Assembly: GCF_018417535.1 (NCBI RefSeq)
Contig: NZ_CP070977.1
Coordinates: 620,001 to 684,000, forward strand
Direction: 5' to 3'
Source of the DNA: Burkholderia pyrrocinia
GTDB taxonomy: Bacteria; Pseudomonadota; Gammaproteobacteria; Burkholderiales; Burkholderiaceae
DNA: 64,000 nucleotides
Notes under the pieces: generated by a model
Seen by the model: the letters and a program-made list of their open reading frames with translations, nothing else
Database searches by the model: none
Told to the model about the DNA's origin: nothing
Made by a program: the position numbers and the translations under genes
Part shown: piece by piece, positions 49,473 through 58,500 of the stretch
Numbering within the stretch: position 1 is the first letter of the stretch
How the letters are laid out: each line of letters begins with the position of its first letter

Positions 49473-50005
49473 GTGAGGACGACCCACTGATCGCCAAGCG
49501 CTACGGTAGCAGGTTTCGGATGTCGAGAGACTGAGCGAAGACATTCCCTCGCGTGCGCGCACATACGCGCGAGAAAAGGCTCAGGCAGGGATGACGGAAG
49601 AGGACGAAAGGTGGCGCAAGAAGGTGTCCTGCGAGCCTCAAAAATACCCGTTTCCTGCCTCGGCCCAATCCATTCATTTTCCTTTCTGTCACATTAGAAA
49701 GCTTTCATGCTGCATCGCATTCGTCGTGATCGTCGCATCGTCCGACCGATTTGATGGCCTAACTCATTGATTATATTGAATTGGTGCGATGCATCTAAAC
49801 TTGACATAATGGGTGCTATCAGTCGAAACAGGGTATTATCATGGTCTAATGAGATCGATTCTCATCTATTCCTTACTAAATCCTAACTCTGGGACCACCC
49901 TGGGGCCTCCGGACCGGGGTGACGAAATTTTGCGGACCCTCTCCCCAATCCGCTCGCGGGAAAAACATTGATGATCGCCTCTGACCAAGGATTCGGAGGT
50001 GAGAG
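49473..50005. other. 533-bp region upstream of the late operon
   Basis: No convincing gene is present. The 49690-49890 part is AT-rich and contains TTGACATAAT at 49801 and a weak promoter-like pair (TTGGTG 49785-49790, CATAAT 49805-49810). A GC-rich stretch with GGGACCACCCTGGGG follows at about 49892. This is the natural place for the late promoter; a small terminase gene was not found here. Confidence 0.45.
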
Positions 50006-50782
50006 ATGGGCAACGGTTACGTGAAGTCGGTCAGCACTGATCCGATAGCGATTAATTTTCCATTCGGGGCGACACTGGGTCGCGCGTCGGGTCATACGCG
50101 CGTCGCGATGTATGGATTCAACGGCGCTCCTGCGGCGGGGGCAGATGTCTGGGTAGGGCAAGGGGCATATCCGTTCCAGACGACGGCGCAAGCGCTGGAG
50201 ATCATCTCGTCGTCTGCGAATGACGCTGCGGCCGGCACCGGTGCCCGCACGGTGACAGTGCAGGGGCTGGACGCGAACTTCAACGCGATCCAGGAAACGG
50301 TCACGCTCAACGGAACGAGCGCCGTCGCGCTCGTCAACAGCTACCTTCGCGTGAACAGCGTCCAGGTGGCGACGGCTGGAAGCGGCAATACGAACGCCGG
50401 CACGCTCACGCTTCGGCTGGCTGGCGCTGGCGTATCGCAAGCGGTGATGACCGCTGGTATCGGGTATGCGAAGCAGGCGATCTATACGGTTCCGACTGGC
50501 TTCACGCTGATCGTGACGGATCTGTTCTTCGCGGTCGGTGGGGTTGCAACGACGGTCAACGTGACGTTCAGTTTTACGCGCATCTCGCCGGCGGGGCTGA
50601 TCACCACGACCAACGAATACCCGACGATCCCGTTCACCCCGACCCAACGCCAAGTTGCGACCGGCACGATGATCGCATCGCAAACGGCGCTCACCACGCG
50701 CATTACTGGCATCACCAGTACGCCGCCCTCCGCATATGCCGGGTTCGAAGGAATCCTCGTGGCGAACCAGTACCTGCAATGA
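50006..50782 (+). CDS. Phage virion protein (head-associated, function unknown)
   Basis: A 258-residue strand-rich protein: MGNGYVKSVSTDPIAINFPF, then DVWVGQGAYPFQTTAQALEI and TVTVQGLDANFNAIQETVTL, with many Thr/Ala/Gly residues as in decoration or fibre-base proteins. It ends GFEGILVANQYLQ and overlaps the terminase start by ATGA. A structural role is inferred from composition and position; no named family is recognised. Confidence 0.72.
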   Translation: MGNGYVKSVSTDPIAINFPFGATLGRASGHTRVAMYGFNGAPAAGADVWVGQGAYPFQTTAQALEIISSSANDAAAGTGARTVTVQGLDANFNAIQETVTLNGTSAVALVNSYLRVNSVQVATAGSGNTNAGTLTLRLAGAGVSQAVMTAGIGYAKQAIYTVPTGFTLIVTDLFFAVGGVATTVNVTFSFTRISPAGLITTTNEYPTIPFTPTQRQVATGTMIASQTALTTRITGITSTPPSAYAGFEGILVANQYLQ

Positions 50783-52782
50783 GACTGACCAACGGTGCGT
50801 TGCTGAAGGCGATCTCGGATGATCGGGCGCTCGGCTCGGCAATGCTGTTCCCGCATCGTCATCCGCAGGCGTCGCCTGCGTTTCACGTAGAAGTCATGGA
50901 CCTCTGGCGATGTGCGGACGAGTGGGTGCTGATCGAGGCGTTTCGGGAAGGGGCGAAGTCGACGCTGTCCGAGGAACACCTGCTGATCGAAGCGTGCTTC
51001 GGCAACTTCGGTTACTGCCTGATCATCGGTGAGACGTACACGAAGGCTTGCCAGCGTCTCGAGGCGATCAAGTTCGAGGCGACCCGCAATACGAAGCTAC
51101 AGGGACTCTTCGGTCGTTTGAAGGAGTCGGGGCGCGTCTGGAACGAGCACCAGATGGAGCTTTCGAACGGCGTGCTGCTCGAGGCTCACGGATGGGAAGA
51201 AGAGTTCCGCGGCTTCAAGTGGCGTGACATCCGTCCCGACCGAGCGTATCTCGACGACATCGAGAACAAGGAGCGGGTCAAGGATAAGTCGGCGGTCGAT
51301 GCTTCGATGCGGAAGTTGTACCTCGAGTTGATCCCGGCGATGGACAAGGTCAAGGGCAAGATCCGGGTCACCGGGACGCCGTTGGCCGAGGACTGCATGA
51401 TCACCCGGCTTCGTGACAACCCGGACTGGATGAGCCGACGCTATCCGATCTGCAAAGGCGACATCGACGACCCCGCTGCGGAAGCGATGTGGCCGGAGCG
51501 CTATCCGATGGACTGGGTTCGTCGGAAGCGCGACGAGATGGAGCGGGCTGGGCAACTGCGCGGCTTCATGCAGGAATACATGCTCCTGGCGATCGGCAGC
51601 CAGGACAAGCCGTTCGAAAGTGATCACATCCGGGAGTGCGCGGTGGACCCGGCGCCGTGGCTGCCGAAAGTCGTGATCACCGATCCCGCACGGACCACCG
51701 ACCTGAAGAAGAGCGACCGCACCGGTCGCGTGGTGCTCAGTCGCCTCGGCACGAAGATTTTCGTGCATGCCAGTTCGGGCGAGTTCTGGAAGCCCGACGA
51801 GGTGATCGCCGACGCGTTCACGAGCTCGGCGCGCTACGGCAATGCGACAGTGGCGATCGAGAAGAACTCGCTCGATGAATGGCTGCTGCAGCCGATGCGC
51901 GCCGAAATGCTTCGCCGCGGCGTGACGTTGGCGCTTCGCCCGCTGTCCGCGCCACAGGACCGAGACAAAACGCAGTTCATCATGGGCATGCAGCCCTTTT
52001 TCGAGGCTGGCGACATCGTGCTGGTCGGCGGCCAGGGCGCGCACCCGAAACTCGTCGCCGAGATCCTGAATTTCCCCAGCGGCAAGCGCGACATTCTGAA
52101 CGCGCTCGCGTACTTCCAGCGCGTCTTTTCGGGGGTGCCCGTGTACGAAGACTTCGGGCAGTGGAACCTCGTCGCCGAGTACGAGCCGAGTCAGCAGCAT
52201 CCGCTCGCGCTCACGTTCAACGCGACGGGCACGGAAACCACCGCGGCACTCGTCTGCATCGAAGGACAGCGCATCGTAGTCGTTGCGGACTGGATCTCCC
52301 CCGTTCCGCCGAAGGAGGCGGTGCCTGACATCGCGCAGCTCGTACGTGCCGCATTCCCGCGCGCACGCGTGACGGCATGGCTGCCGGCCGATGTGCTCGA
52401 CCAGGCCGACCGCATGCCGATCGTGCCGGCGCTGCGCGCGGCGGGGCTATACCCGATGCGCGGCGCGTACGTGAATGTCGCGCGCGGTGCGCTGTCACCG
52501 CTGATCCGCACCGAGGCCAAGGGACGGCGTCTGTTCCAGGTCGATCAGGAGGGTGCGAAGCACTCGCTCAATGCGATGGCCGGTGGCTACAACTATCCGG
52601 TCGATCGCGCGGGAAACCGGAATACGCTCCCCGAAACCAGTCCGCACCGTACCCTCGTCGAGGGCCTCGAGGCGGCCGTGTACGTGATCTGCTCGCAGCA
52701 AGCGGACGTCCTGCCGGAAGGCGTGAACATGGGCGTTAATCCGCAAGGCGTGAGCTACCTGACCACCTTGCCGCGGAGATGA
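50779..52782 (+). CDS. Phage terminase large subunit
   Basis: A 667-residue protein. The ATPase has a Walker A variant FREGAKST (residues 55-62) and Walker B RAYLDDIENKE. The nuclease domain begins VVITDPARTT, followed by VAIEKNSLDEWLLQPM. It cuts and pumps DNA into the prohead. The length exceeds most terminases by about 150 residues, mostly in the C-terminal part (about 470-667), as in some podoviral enzymes. It overlaps the preceding gene by ATGA. No small terminase gene is adjacent. Confidence 0.88.
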   Translation: MRLTNGALLKAISDDRALGSAMLFPHRHPQASPAFHVEVMDLWRCADEWVLIEAFREGAKSTLSEEHLLIEACFGNFGYCLIIGETYTKACQRLEAIKFEATRNTKLQGLFGRLKESGRVWNEHQMELSNGVLLEAHGWEEEFRGFKWRDIRPDRAYLDDIENKERVKDKSAVDASMRKLYLELIPAMDKVKGKIRVTGTPLAEDCMITRLRDNPDWMSRRYPICKGDIDDPAAEAMWPERYPMDWVRRKRDEMERAGQLRGFMQEYMLLAIGSQDKPFESDHIRECAVDPAPWLPKVVITDPARTTDLKKSDRTGRVVLSRLGTKIFVHASSGEFWKPDEVIADAFTSSARYGNATVAIEKNSLDEWLLQPMRAEMLRRGVTLALRPLSAPQDRDKTQFIMGMQPFFEAGDIVLVGGQGAHPKLVAEILNFPSGKRDILNALAYFQRVFSGVPVYEDFGQWNLVAEYEPSQQHPLALTFNATGTETTAALVCIEGQRIVVVADWISPVPPKEAVPDIAQLVRAAFPRARVTAWLPADVLDQADRMPIVPALRAAGLYPMRGAYVNVARGALSPLIRTEAKGRRLFQVDQEGAKHSLNAMAGGYNYPVDRAGNRNTLPETSPHRTLVEGLEAAVYVICSQQADVLPEGVNMGVNPQGVSYLTTLPRR

Positions 52783-52784
52783 CC

Positions 52785-52946
52785 ATGGCAGTCGATCGCA
52801 AAATCACACCCAAGGCGCCGTCGCAGCGCCCGTCGGATTTCTACAAGGGCAAGCAGCAAGGCGGCGCGTACGGCAAGCCGGAGAAGGTCGGCGAGCGTAT
52901 GCAGGGTGGCCCGATGCGCGAAAAGATGTCGAAGTCGGGGCTGTGA
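52785..52946 (+). CDS. Basic mini-protein between terminase and portal (1)
   Basis: A 53-residue Gly/Lys-rich protein: MAVDRKITPKAPSQRPSDFY, KGKQQGGAYGKPEKVGERMQ. It begins three bases after the terminase stop and has a GGAGATG ribosome site. It shares the motif RPxxDF(Y/F)xGK with the next small gene. Probably disordered; a DNA-binding or virion-internal role is a guess. Confidence 0.6.
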   Translation: MAVDRKITPKAPSQRPSDFYKGKQQGGAYGKPEKVGERMQGGPMREKMSKSGL

Positions 52947-52948
52947 TC

Positions 52949-53122
52949 GTGAAGAAGCCCCGCGAATACCAGGGCACGCGCTCCGAGTCGCGCCCGGTCG
53001 GAGATTTCTTCGGCAAGAGTGCGAAGAAGCCGAACGACGACGACCGCCCGAAGCGCACGCCGAAGGACCGCAACACGGGCAGCTCGGCCGCGCGGCGGCT
53101 CGCCGGCAAGGTCATCGGCTGA
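52949..53122 (+). CDS. Basic mini-protein between terminase and portal (2)
   Basis: A 57-residue protein from a GTG at 52949: VKKPREYQGTRSESRPVGDF, FGKSAKKPNDDDRPKRTPKD, ending AARRLAGKVIG. It is highly charged and probably disordered. It contains RPVGDFFGKS, which parallels RPSDFYKGK in the preceding gene. It lies two bases after that gene and seven bases before the portal gene. Confidence 0.55.
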   Translation: MKKPREYQGTRSESRPVGDFFGKSAKKPNDDDRPKRTPKDRNTGSSAARRLAGKVIG

Positions 53123-53129
53123 TCTCTCC

Positions 53130-55322
53130 ATGGTGCGCCCGAAAAAGCCGAAGAAGCAGGACGACAAGCCCGCGGTCGAAACACTGGACGCGCGGGCGCT
53201 TGACGCTGAAAAGACGGGCGAAGACATCGAGAACTGGGCCGACCAGCCTGACTCCGACGCCTACACCGAAGCCGCGAAGCTGTACCCGAAGATCGCGAAG
53301 TGCTACCAGAACAAGCAGGAGCAGATGGACCGCTGCGAAGAGTACTGGTCCATCTACAACGCTCAGCCGGACGAGAATCAGCAGTATTCCGGCAACTCCC
53401 AGTGCTACATCCCCGCAGTGCGCAACGCCGTCAACGCGCGTGTGAAGCGAACGATCGCGCAGCTCTTCCCCGTCAACCACAAGCACGTCGGCGCGACCGG
53501 CCCGGACGGGAATATCCCGTTCGCGCAGATCAGCCTGCTCGAGCATTACATCCGCTCCGCGATGGTCAAGGACGTTGTGCGCGCCGACTTGATAGCCGGC
53601 GATGTGACGGGGCAGTGGAACCTCTACGTCGACTGGTCGCGCACGCAACGTCGGATCACCGAGCTGATCAAGAAGCCGCCGATCCTCGAGGACCATGAAC
53701 TCGGTGGGGAGGTCGAAGACCTCGCCGCGAATGACGACGACTGGGATTGGGAAAAGGAAGAGAAGGAGGTCACGACCGAAGGCCCGGACATCGTGCAGTT
53801 CGCGACCGAGGACCTGGCCGTCTATCCGCCGACCTGCAACGACATCGAGAAGGCTACCGCGACGGCGATCCGGCTGCGCCTGACGATCGACGCCGTGGAA
53901 CGGTTCGTGGACGAGGGGGTTTTCGTCGGCGTCGAAGCGAAAGAGCTGATCGACAATCTAGCGAAGCCGGACGGCGGACGCGAGAAGTACGTACCGCCGA
54001 AGAAGCGCACCGGTGACGCCGGCATCCGCACGGAAGGCACGTTCAAGTACGCGCTGATTTACGAGGTCCACACCAACCTGGATCTGGGCAACGGCAAGGA
54101 GCCGTGCTTCGTGTATTTCGCCGGGCAGGACGTGATCCTCGGGATCATCCGGAACCCGTTCTGGTCGGGCAAGCGGCCGATCATCTCGGCGCCGATCGAG
54201 CGCATCACGGGTTCGTTCTTCGGCATCTCGAAGATCGAACCGGTCAAGTTCCTGCAGTGGAACCTGAACGACTACTGGAACATGGGGCAGGATTCGGCGC
54301 AGTACAGCCTGCTGCCGATCACCATGGTCGACCCGCTGTCCAATCCGAACTACCAATCGATGGTGGTGGGGCTTGCCGCGGTATGGCTGACGGACCCGAA
54401 CAAAACGAAATTCGCGAACTTCCCGGCCATCTACAAGGACGCGATGATGCTCTGCCAGGGCATCAAGCAGGAAATCAACGAGTCGATGGACGTCAACGAC
54501 GCCATGCTCGGGAAAGCGCCGGTGGGGCGCAAGAATCAGGCGCAGATGGCGGCGCAGATGCAGTCGCAGGAGTCGAACATCATCGACAACGCGAAGCGGT
54601 ACGAGGAAGTGATCCTCAATCCGCTGCTCGAATGGATGTTCGAACTCGATCGTCAGTTCCGCACCGAAGAGCTCACTGTGGAAGTGCTCGGCGAAGTCGG
54701 CGCGCGCGCGAACCTGCAGACGATCCCGCCGCAGGCATTCGGCGAGCGCTATTTCTTCCGCTGGTGTGGCACATCGTACCAACAGAACCTGCAGCGCATG
54801 CAGCAGATGATCTCGTGGATGAACGTCCTGCGCGGCATCCCGCCGCAGCAGCTCGACGGCCGACGCCTGAATATCGGCCCGATCCTCGAGTACGGCACAG
54901 AGCAGATCTTCGGGCCCGAGGTCGCACCGCGCATCCTCATCGATGAGCGGAACCTGTTCCATCTCGAGCCCGAGGACGAGAACCTGATGATGCACAACGG
55001 TCTGCCGGCCGAGATTCACCAGGCGGACGACGATCGTGCGCACATCGCCTCGCACCTGCAGGCCGCGCAGCTCACGGGCGACGCGGCAGGCCTGTTCCGC
55101 GCGCACATTCAGCAGCATCAGCAGGCCATGCAGGCCAAGCTCCAGGCGCAGATGGCACCGAAGCAGCCGCAAGGGCAACCGGGCGTGCCCGGCGGCGCGG
55201 GGTCAGGTGTCGCGGGTACACCGCGTGCCGGCGCGCAGCCGGGGCAGCCACGGCCGCAGGGCCCGGCCGGGATGATTCACCCAGACCAACTCGCTTCTCC
55301 TACCTCCATGCCGAGAGGGTGA
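53130..55322 (+). CDS. Phage portal protein
   Basis: A 730-residue protein, large as in podoviral portals. It starts MVRPKKPKKQDDKPAVETLD, and has DNQ-type helical segments KCYQNKQEQMDRCEEYWSIY, INESMDVNDAMLGKAPVGRK, AQMAAQMQSQESNIIDNAKR, and LEWMFELDRQFRTEELTVEV. The C-terminal tail is Gln/Pro/Gly-rich (from about residue 660, QHQQAMQAKLQAQMAPKQPQ). It forms the dodecameric DNA entry ring. The start at 53130 avoids the upstream arginine-rich frame. It follows the terminase module directly. Confidence 0.85.
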   Translation: MVRPKKPKKQDDKPAVETLDARALDAEKTGEDIENWADQPDSDAYTEAAKLYPKIAKCYQNKQEQMDRCEEYWSIYNAQPDENQQYSGNSQCYIPAVRNAVNARVKRTIAQLFPVNHKHVGATGPDGNIPFAQISLLEHYIRSAMVKDVVRADLIAGDVTGQWNLYVDWSRTQRRITELIKKPPILEDHELGGEVEDLAANDDDWDWEKEEKEVTTEGPDIVQFATEDLAVYPPTCNDIEKATATAIRLRLTIDAVERFVDEGVFVGVEAKELIDNLAKPDGGREKYVPPKKRTGDAGIRTEGTFKYALIYEVHTNLDLGNGKEPCFVYFAGQDVILGIIRNPFWSGKRPIISAPIERITGSFFGISKIEPVKFLQWNLNDYWNMGQDSAQYSLLPITMVDPLSNPNYQSMVVGLAAVWLTDPNKTKFANFPAIYKDAMMLCQGIKQEINESMDVNDAMLGKAPVGRKNQAQMAAQMQSQESNIIDNAKRYEEVILNPLLEWMFELDRQFRTEELTVEVLGEVGARANLQTIPPQAFGERYFFRWCGTSYQQNLQRMQQMISWMNVLRGIPPQQLDGRRLNIGPILEYGTEQIFGPEVAPRILIDERNLFHLEPEDENLMMHNGLPAEIHQADDDRAHIASHLQAAQLTGDAAGLFRAHIQQHQQAMQAKLQAQMAPKQPQGQPGVPGGAGSGVAGTPRAGAQPGQPRPQGPAGMIHPDQLASPTSMPRG

Positions 55323-55323
55323 T

Positions 55324-55959
55324 ATGGCCGATCAATTTCAGATTGCGCAGTCGATCCTGCAAATTCTCGGTGGGATGGCGGATCCCGCATCGTTGAAGCA
55401 GGCGATCATCAGTGTCGCGAATCAGACGCAGAGTGCACTCAACACTCTGTCGACGCAGCCTCAGGCACCAGGTGGCCCCGCGGGCGGAGATTTATCGGGC
55501 AACTATCCGAATCCGACGATTGCGAAAATCTCCAATGCGCTGACGTCATACGGTGGCCTTTCGCTCGTTGCCGAGGGTGTCCCTGTCCAAATCGCATCTG
55601 CCGTTCAGTTGACGCAGGCGGCAAACATTTCGTCGACGACTCTTTACACGGTTCCCGCCAACGGCGCCGGATGGTACCGAGTGTCAGCTCAGGCCGTCGT
55701 AACGCAGGCGGCAACGACATCTTCGACGCTTCCCAACGTCGGCGTCACATGGACCGATAACGATTCGGGAGTGGCGCTGTCTGCTACCACGATGACGTCG
55801 ACGAACACGGCCAATGCGCCGGGTGCGTTCGGACTTGGCTCACAGATGATGTACGTCAAGGCAGGTACGACCATTCAGTACCAGACGAGCAACTACGCAT
55901 CGTCCGGCGCCACACCGATGCAATACGCCGCTCGCGTTCGTCTCGAGTATCTCGGGTGA
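55324..55959 (+). CDS. Tail/fibre-like structural protein
   Basis: A 211-residue protein. The N-terminal helix (residues 5-42) contains QAIISVANQTQSALNTL, nearly repeated in the protein at 56300. Then comes GGPAGGDLSGNYPNPTIAKI, a motif frequent at the fibre-domain boundary of phage tail proteins, and a strand-rich C-terminal domain (YTVPANGAGWYRVSAQAVVT). It starts one base after the portal stop. A fibre or appendage role is inferred. Confidence 0.72.
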   Translation: MADQFQIAQSILQILGGMADPASLKQAIISVANQTQSALNTLSTQPQAPGGPAGGDLSGNYPNPTIAKISNALTSYGGLSLVAEGVPVQIASAVQLTQAANISSTTLYTVPANGAGWYRVSAQAVVTQAATTSSTLPNVGVTWTDNDSGVALSATTMTSTNTANAPGAFGLGSQMMYVKAGTTIQYQTSNYASSGATPMQYAARVRLEYLG

Positions 55960-55962
55960 TAT

Positions 55963-56307
55963 ATGAAACGCTTCGTCGCCCGATGCACGCCGTGGGGAAC
56001 CATTCAGACCGGCATCTTCTTTCGATCGCTGACGGAGATCGAGAAGGATGCCGTGATTGCACACGAGCGCGCACACCTGATTCGACATGATCCGTGGCGA
56101 CGCCTCTGGTGGCTGATGACGCTGCAACTCGTTCTTCGCCCCGAGTGGGTCTTCGCACGCGTGCGTGAGCAAGAACTGGAGGCGGATCAGTACGTGAAAG
56201 AGCAGGGCCTAGCCGCAGGCATGCGTATGTTCTTGCGCCGGCACCCGCATCCCGGCAGCGCGCTGCATCCGAGCTCACAGGAAAGGCTGGAGGCGCTCCA
56301 TGTCTGA
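55963..56307 (+). CDS. Small HExxH metallopeptidase-like protein
   Basis: A 114-residue protein. The segment VIAHERAHLIRHDPWRR contains HExxH (His-Glu-Arg-Ala-His, about residues 35-39). RVREQELEADQYVKEQG has a glutamate in the ExxxD position used as the third zinc ligand in M48/M56-like gluzincins. A hydrophobic stretch (LWWLMTLQLVL) lies between them. It is much shorter than full M48/M56 peptidases. It overlaps the next gene by eight bases. Its place among virion genes suggests a role in cell-wall entry or maturation, which is inferred. Confidence 0.68.
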   Translation: MKRFVARCTPWGTIQTGIFFRSLTEIEKDAVIAHERAHLIRHDPWRRLWWLMTLQLVLRPEWVFARVREQELEADQYVKEQGLAAGMRMFLRRHPHPGSALHPSSQERLEALHV

Positions 56308-56551
56308 TGCATTTCACATCACCCCCTATCAGGTCAGGGCGGAAGGCAAGGACGTTCCCCCGAACGAGATCCAGGCCGCGATCAATTCGCTCGCGAATCA
56401 GACGACGGGCGCGCTGAACACACTTGGTAACGGAGCGGGTCCAGTCTTCTCCGCGCTCATGACTGCATGGTTCCTCAGCTTGCCGACGTCGCCGGGCCCG
56501 GTCGGAACTCTTTGGAATGACGGCGGAACTCTTGCATTGGTGTTGCCATGA
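56300..56551 (+). CDS. Small structural protein sharing the ANQT segment
   Basis: An 83-residue protein: MSDAFHITPYQVRAEGKDVP, then QAAINSLANQTTGALNTL at residues 25-42. The latter aligns residue for residue with the same positions of the protein at 55324. The tail is GTLWNDGGTLALVLP, like phage fibre-tip or collar endings (LWNDGGTL). It overlaps the next gene by four bases. Confidence 0.65.
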   Translation: MSDAFHITPYQVRAEGKDVPPNEIQAAINSLANQTTGALNTLGNGAGPVFSALMTAWFLSLPTSPGPVGTLWNDGGTLALVLP

Positions 56552-57921
56552 AGAAACTGCTTTTCGCAATTTTCGTTCTGTTGTGGTTGGAAACTGCGGT
56601 GCTCGCTCAGAGCTACCCGTCGCCGACATACAAAAATGTGACGCTGCAAAATGCGCTGGCTGTTACATCGGGTGGAACGGGAACCACCACGGCTACCGGT
56701 ACCGGGTCGGTCGTGCTTTCCACGTCCCCGACAATTTCCAGCGCGACATTGCCGAACGTTTCCATTACCAGTGGTAATAGCGTCTTCACAAACTCTTCGA
56801 TCGGCGGAACATTCAGTATCACGAACGGATCAGATGTAATTAACGCGAATAACAATGCGAATAATGTTCTGGTATTTAGCGGCACTGGCTCGAGCACCGC
56901 GAAATTCATCTCGACGTTGTCGAAGGGCGGCTTTATCCCATCGTCTGATACGAACGTAAGTGACGGGATCGCATTTCGGTCTGATTTCATCAATACGGCA
57001 GTATTCCAAGGGATGAACCCAAGCGGGACCGCCGGATATGATACGAACCTCACGTTGTATCGGCCGGCCAGCACGAACAATGCATTCCTTGGCGTAACGA
57101 TGTCTCCCACCCCGGGAGCGGAGCAACATCTGTGGATGGGCACGGATTATGTAAATAACCGATACACATTCACGGAAACGATCACCGGAACGGGCACGTA
57201 TCTGCCGATCACGTTCCTCAACGGTCAGGCTCAGGCTTTCCAGATTGGCACCGGTACGACGCCGACCACAACCTTTTCCGGTGGTGGGGTCGTCCTGAAT
57301 GGTACCGAAGGCAATCAGATTACGTGGACTCTCGGCGGCCAAACTTGGTCGTGGAATATGGCGTCGGGTGGGAATTTTTACATTCACGATGGCACGAACA
57401 ATAAGTTTCCGCTGACGGTTGTTCCGAACTCGACGGCTTCCTTGCAAATCGGGCCTGGCACGTCGACATTCACAGGGAGCATTACCCCATCTTCTACCGC
57501 GGGCATCGTCGGCACCACGACGAACGACAACGCCAATGCTGGGAGCGTGGGTGAATACCAGAGCGTCACAGGAAGTTCCACGGGCCTGACGAGCGGCAGT
57601 TACGTTGACCTCGCGACTCTTTCCCTGACGGCCGGCGATTGGGATACGGAATGCACGGTTTCATTCGTGCCGAATGCCTCGACCACAGTGTCAGCGCTCG
57701 TGGCTGGCGTCAATACCGTTGCAAATACTAACCCGATGGCCGTGGGCAACGGCACCACTCTCGTCTCGATTTTCACCACTGGTTCAGGGCAGCTCATCGC
57801 GACGCCCGTTGTCCGAGAAAGCTTGTCGTCTACTACGACTATCCGTTGTGGTGGTCAATCAAACTTCGGCACAAGCACGATGAACGCTATTGGCTTTCTT
57901 AGGGCCCGGAGGATTCGATGA
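56548..57921 (+). CDS. Tail-fibre-like protein with N-terminal signal-like sequence
   Basis: A 457-residue Ser/Thr/Gly/Asn-rich protein. It begins MKKLLFAIFVLLWLETAVLA, a good signal peptide, which is odd for a virion protein. It continues with TSGGTGTTTATGTGSVVLST, a repeat type common in phage fibre shafts, strand-rich sequence, and an FLRARRIR end. The preceding gene overlaps by ATGA. A host-recognition fibre is likely; export of a free protein is an alternative. Confidence 0.7.
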   Translation: MKKLLFAIFVLLWLETAVLAQSYPSPTYKNVTLQNALAVTSGGTGTTTATGTGSVVLSTSPTISSATLPNVSITSGNSVFTNSSIGGTFSITNGSDVINANNNANNVLVFSGTGSSTAKFISTLSKGGFIPSSDTNVSDGIAFRSDFINTAVFQGMNPSGTAGYDTNLTLYRPASTNNAFLGVTMSPTPGAEQHLWMGTDYVNNRYTFTETITGTGTYLPITFLNGQAQAFQIGTGTTPTTTFSGGGVVLNGTEGNQITWTLGGQTWSWNMASGGNFYIHDGTNNKFPLTVVPNSTASLQIGPGTSTFTGSITPSSTAGIVGTTTNDNANAGSVGEYQSVTGSSTGLTSGSYVDLATLSLTAGDWDTECTVSFVPNASTTVSALVAGVNTVANTNPMAVGNGTTLVSIFTTGSGQLIATPVVRESLSSTTTIRCGGQSNFGTSTMNAIGFLRARRIR

Positions 57922-57979
57922 TGTTTGAGAAGTCGGGAAACCGCTATACAAATCTCGGAACCCTGATCAGGAGATCATC

Positions 57980-58492
57980 GTGCGCAAAACCATCCTGGCC
58001 CGTCTGATTGGCCTCATCTTCCCGGCTATCGGCCCCGGTCAGAACCCGAACGTGCCGATGAATGGTGCGTTGCCCGATCAGATCGGTTTGAATGCCTCGA
58101 TTCTCGGCATCAACCCGTTGCAGGAAGCGATCTATAACGCGGACGCGGCGACAGCATCGAAGACACTTTCGGCAACCGAAATCAGTGGCGCCGCGCAGTG
58201 CTTTCTCGCCTTCACCGGAACTTTCGGCGCCGGCGGTGCGATCACGCTGCCGACGGTCGCCAATCTGATTGCCGCGCTCCCCGCCGTAGTGCAAGCCAAT
58301 CCGGTGGGTATGACCTGGCAACTGCGGATCATCAACGTTGCTACTACGCAGACATTGACTGTGACGACGAATACCGGGTGGACGCTGGCCGGCACGATGA
58401 CCATCGCCACGACGGTCTTCCGTGACTTCGTGGTCACCATCACCAGCGCGACAACGGCCAGCATCCAGGCTGTTGGTGCGGGCAACGCATAA
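57980..58492 (+). CDS. Structural protein with FP leader (1 of 3)
   Basis: A 170-residue protein from a GTG start after AGGAGATC. The first 19 residues, MRKTILARLIGLIFPAIGP, match the leaders of the next two genes. The remainder is strand-rich (AQCFLAFTGTFGAGGAITLP, TQTLTVTTNTGWTLAGTMTI), suggestive of a decoration or fibre-base protein. It is followed eight bases later by the scaffold-like gene. The name of the family is not recognised. Confidence 0.68.
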   Translation: MRKTILARLIGLIFPAIGPGQNPNVPMNGALPDQIGLNASILGINPLQEAIYNADAATASKTLSATEISGAAQCFLAFTGTFGAGGAITLPTVANLIAALPAVVQANPVGMTWQLRIINVATTQTLTVTTNTGWTLAGTMTIATTVFRDFVVTITSATTASIQAVGAGNA

Positions 58493-58500
58493 GGACGGGC

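Noticed and set aside
49801..49840. Strong sigma70 late promoter from TTGACA at 49801 with TATTAT at 49834
   Set aside because: The spacing is 27 bp, far outside the usual 16-18; listed only as part of an AT-rich promoter-like region.
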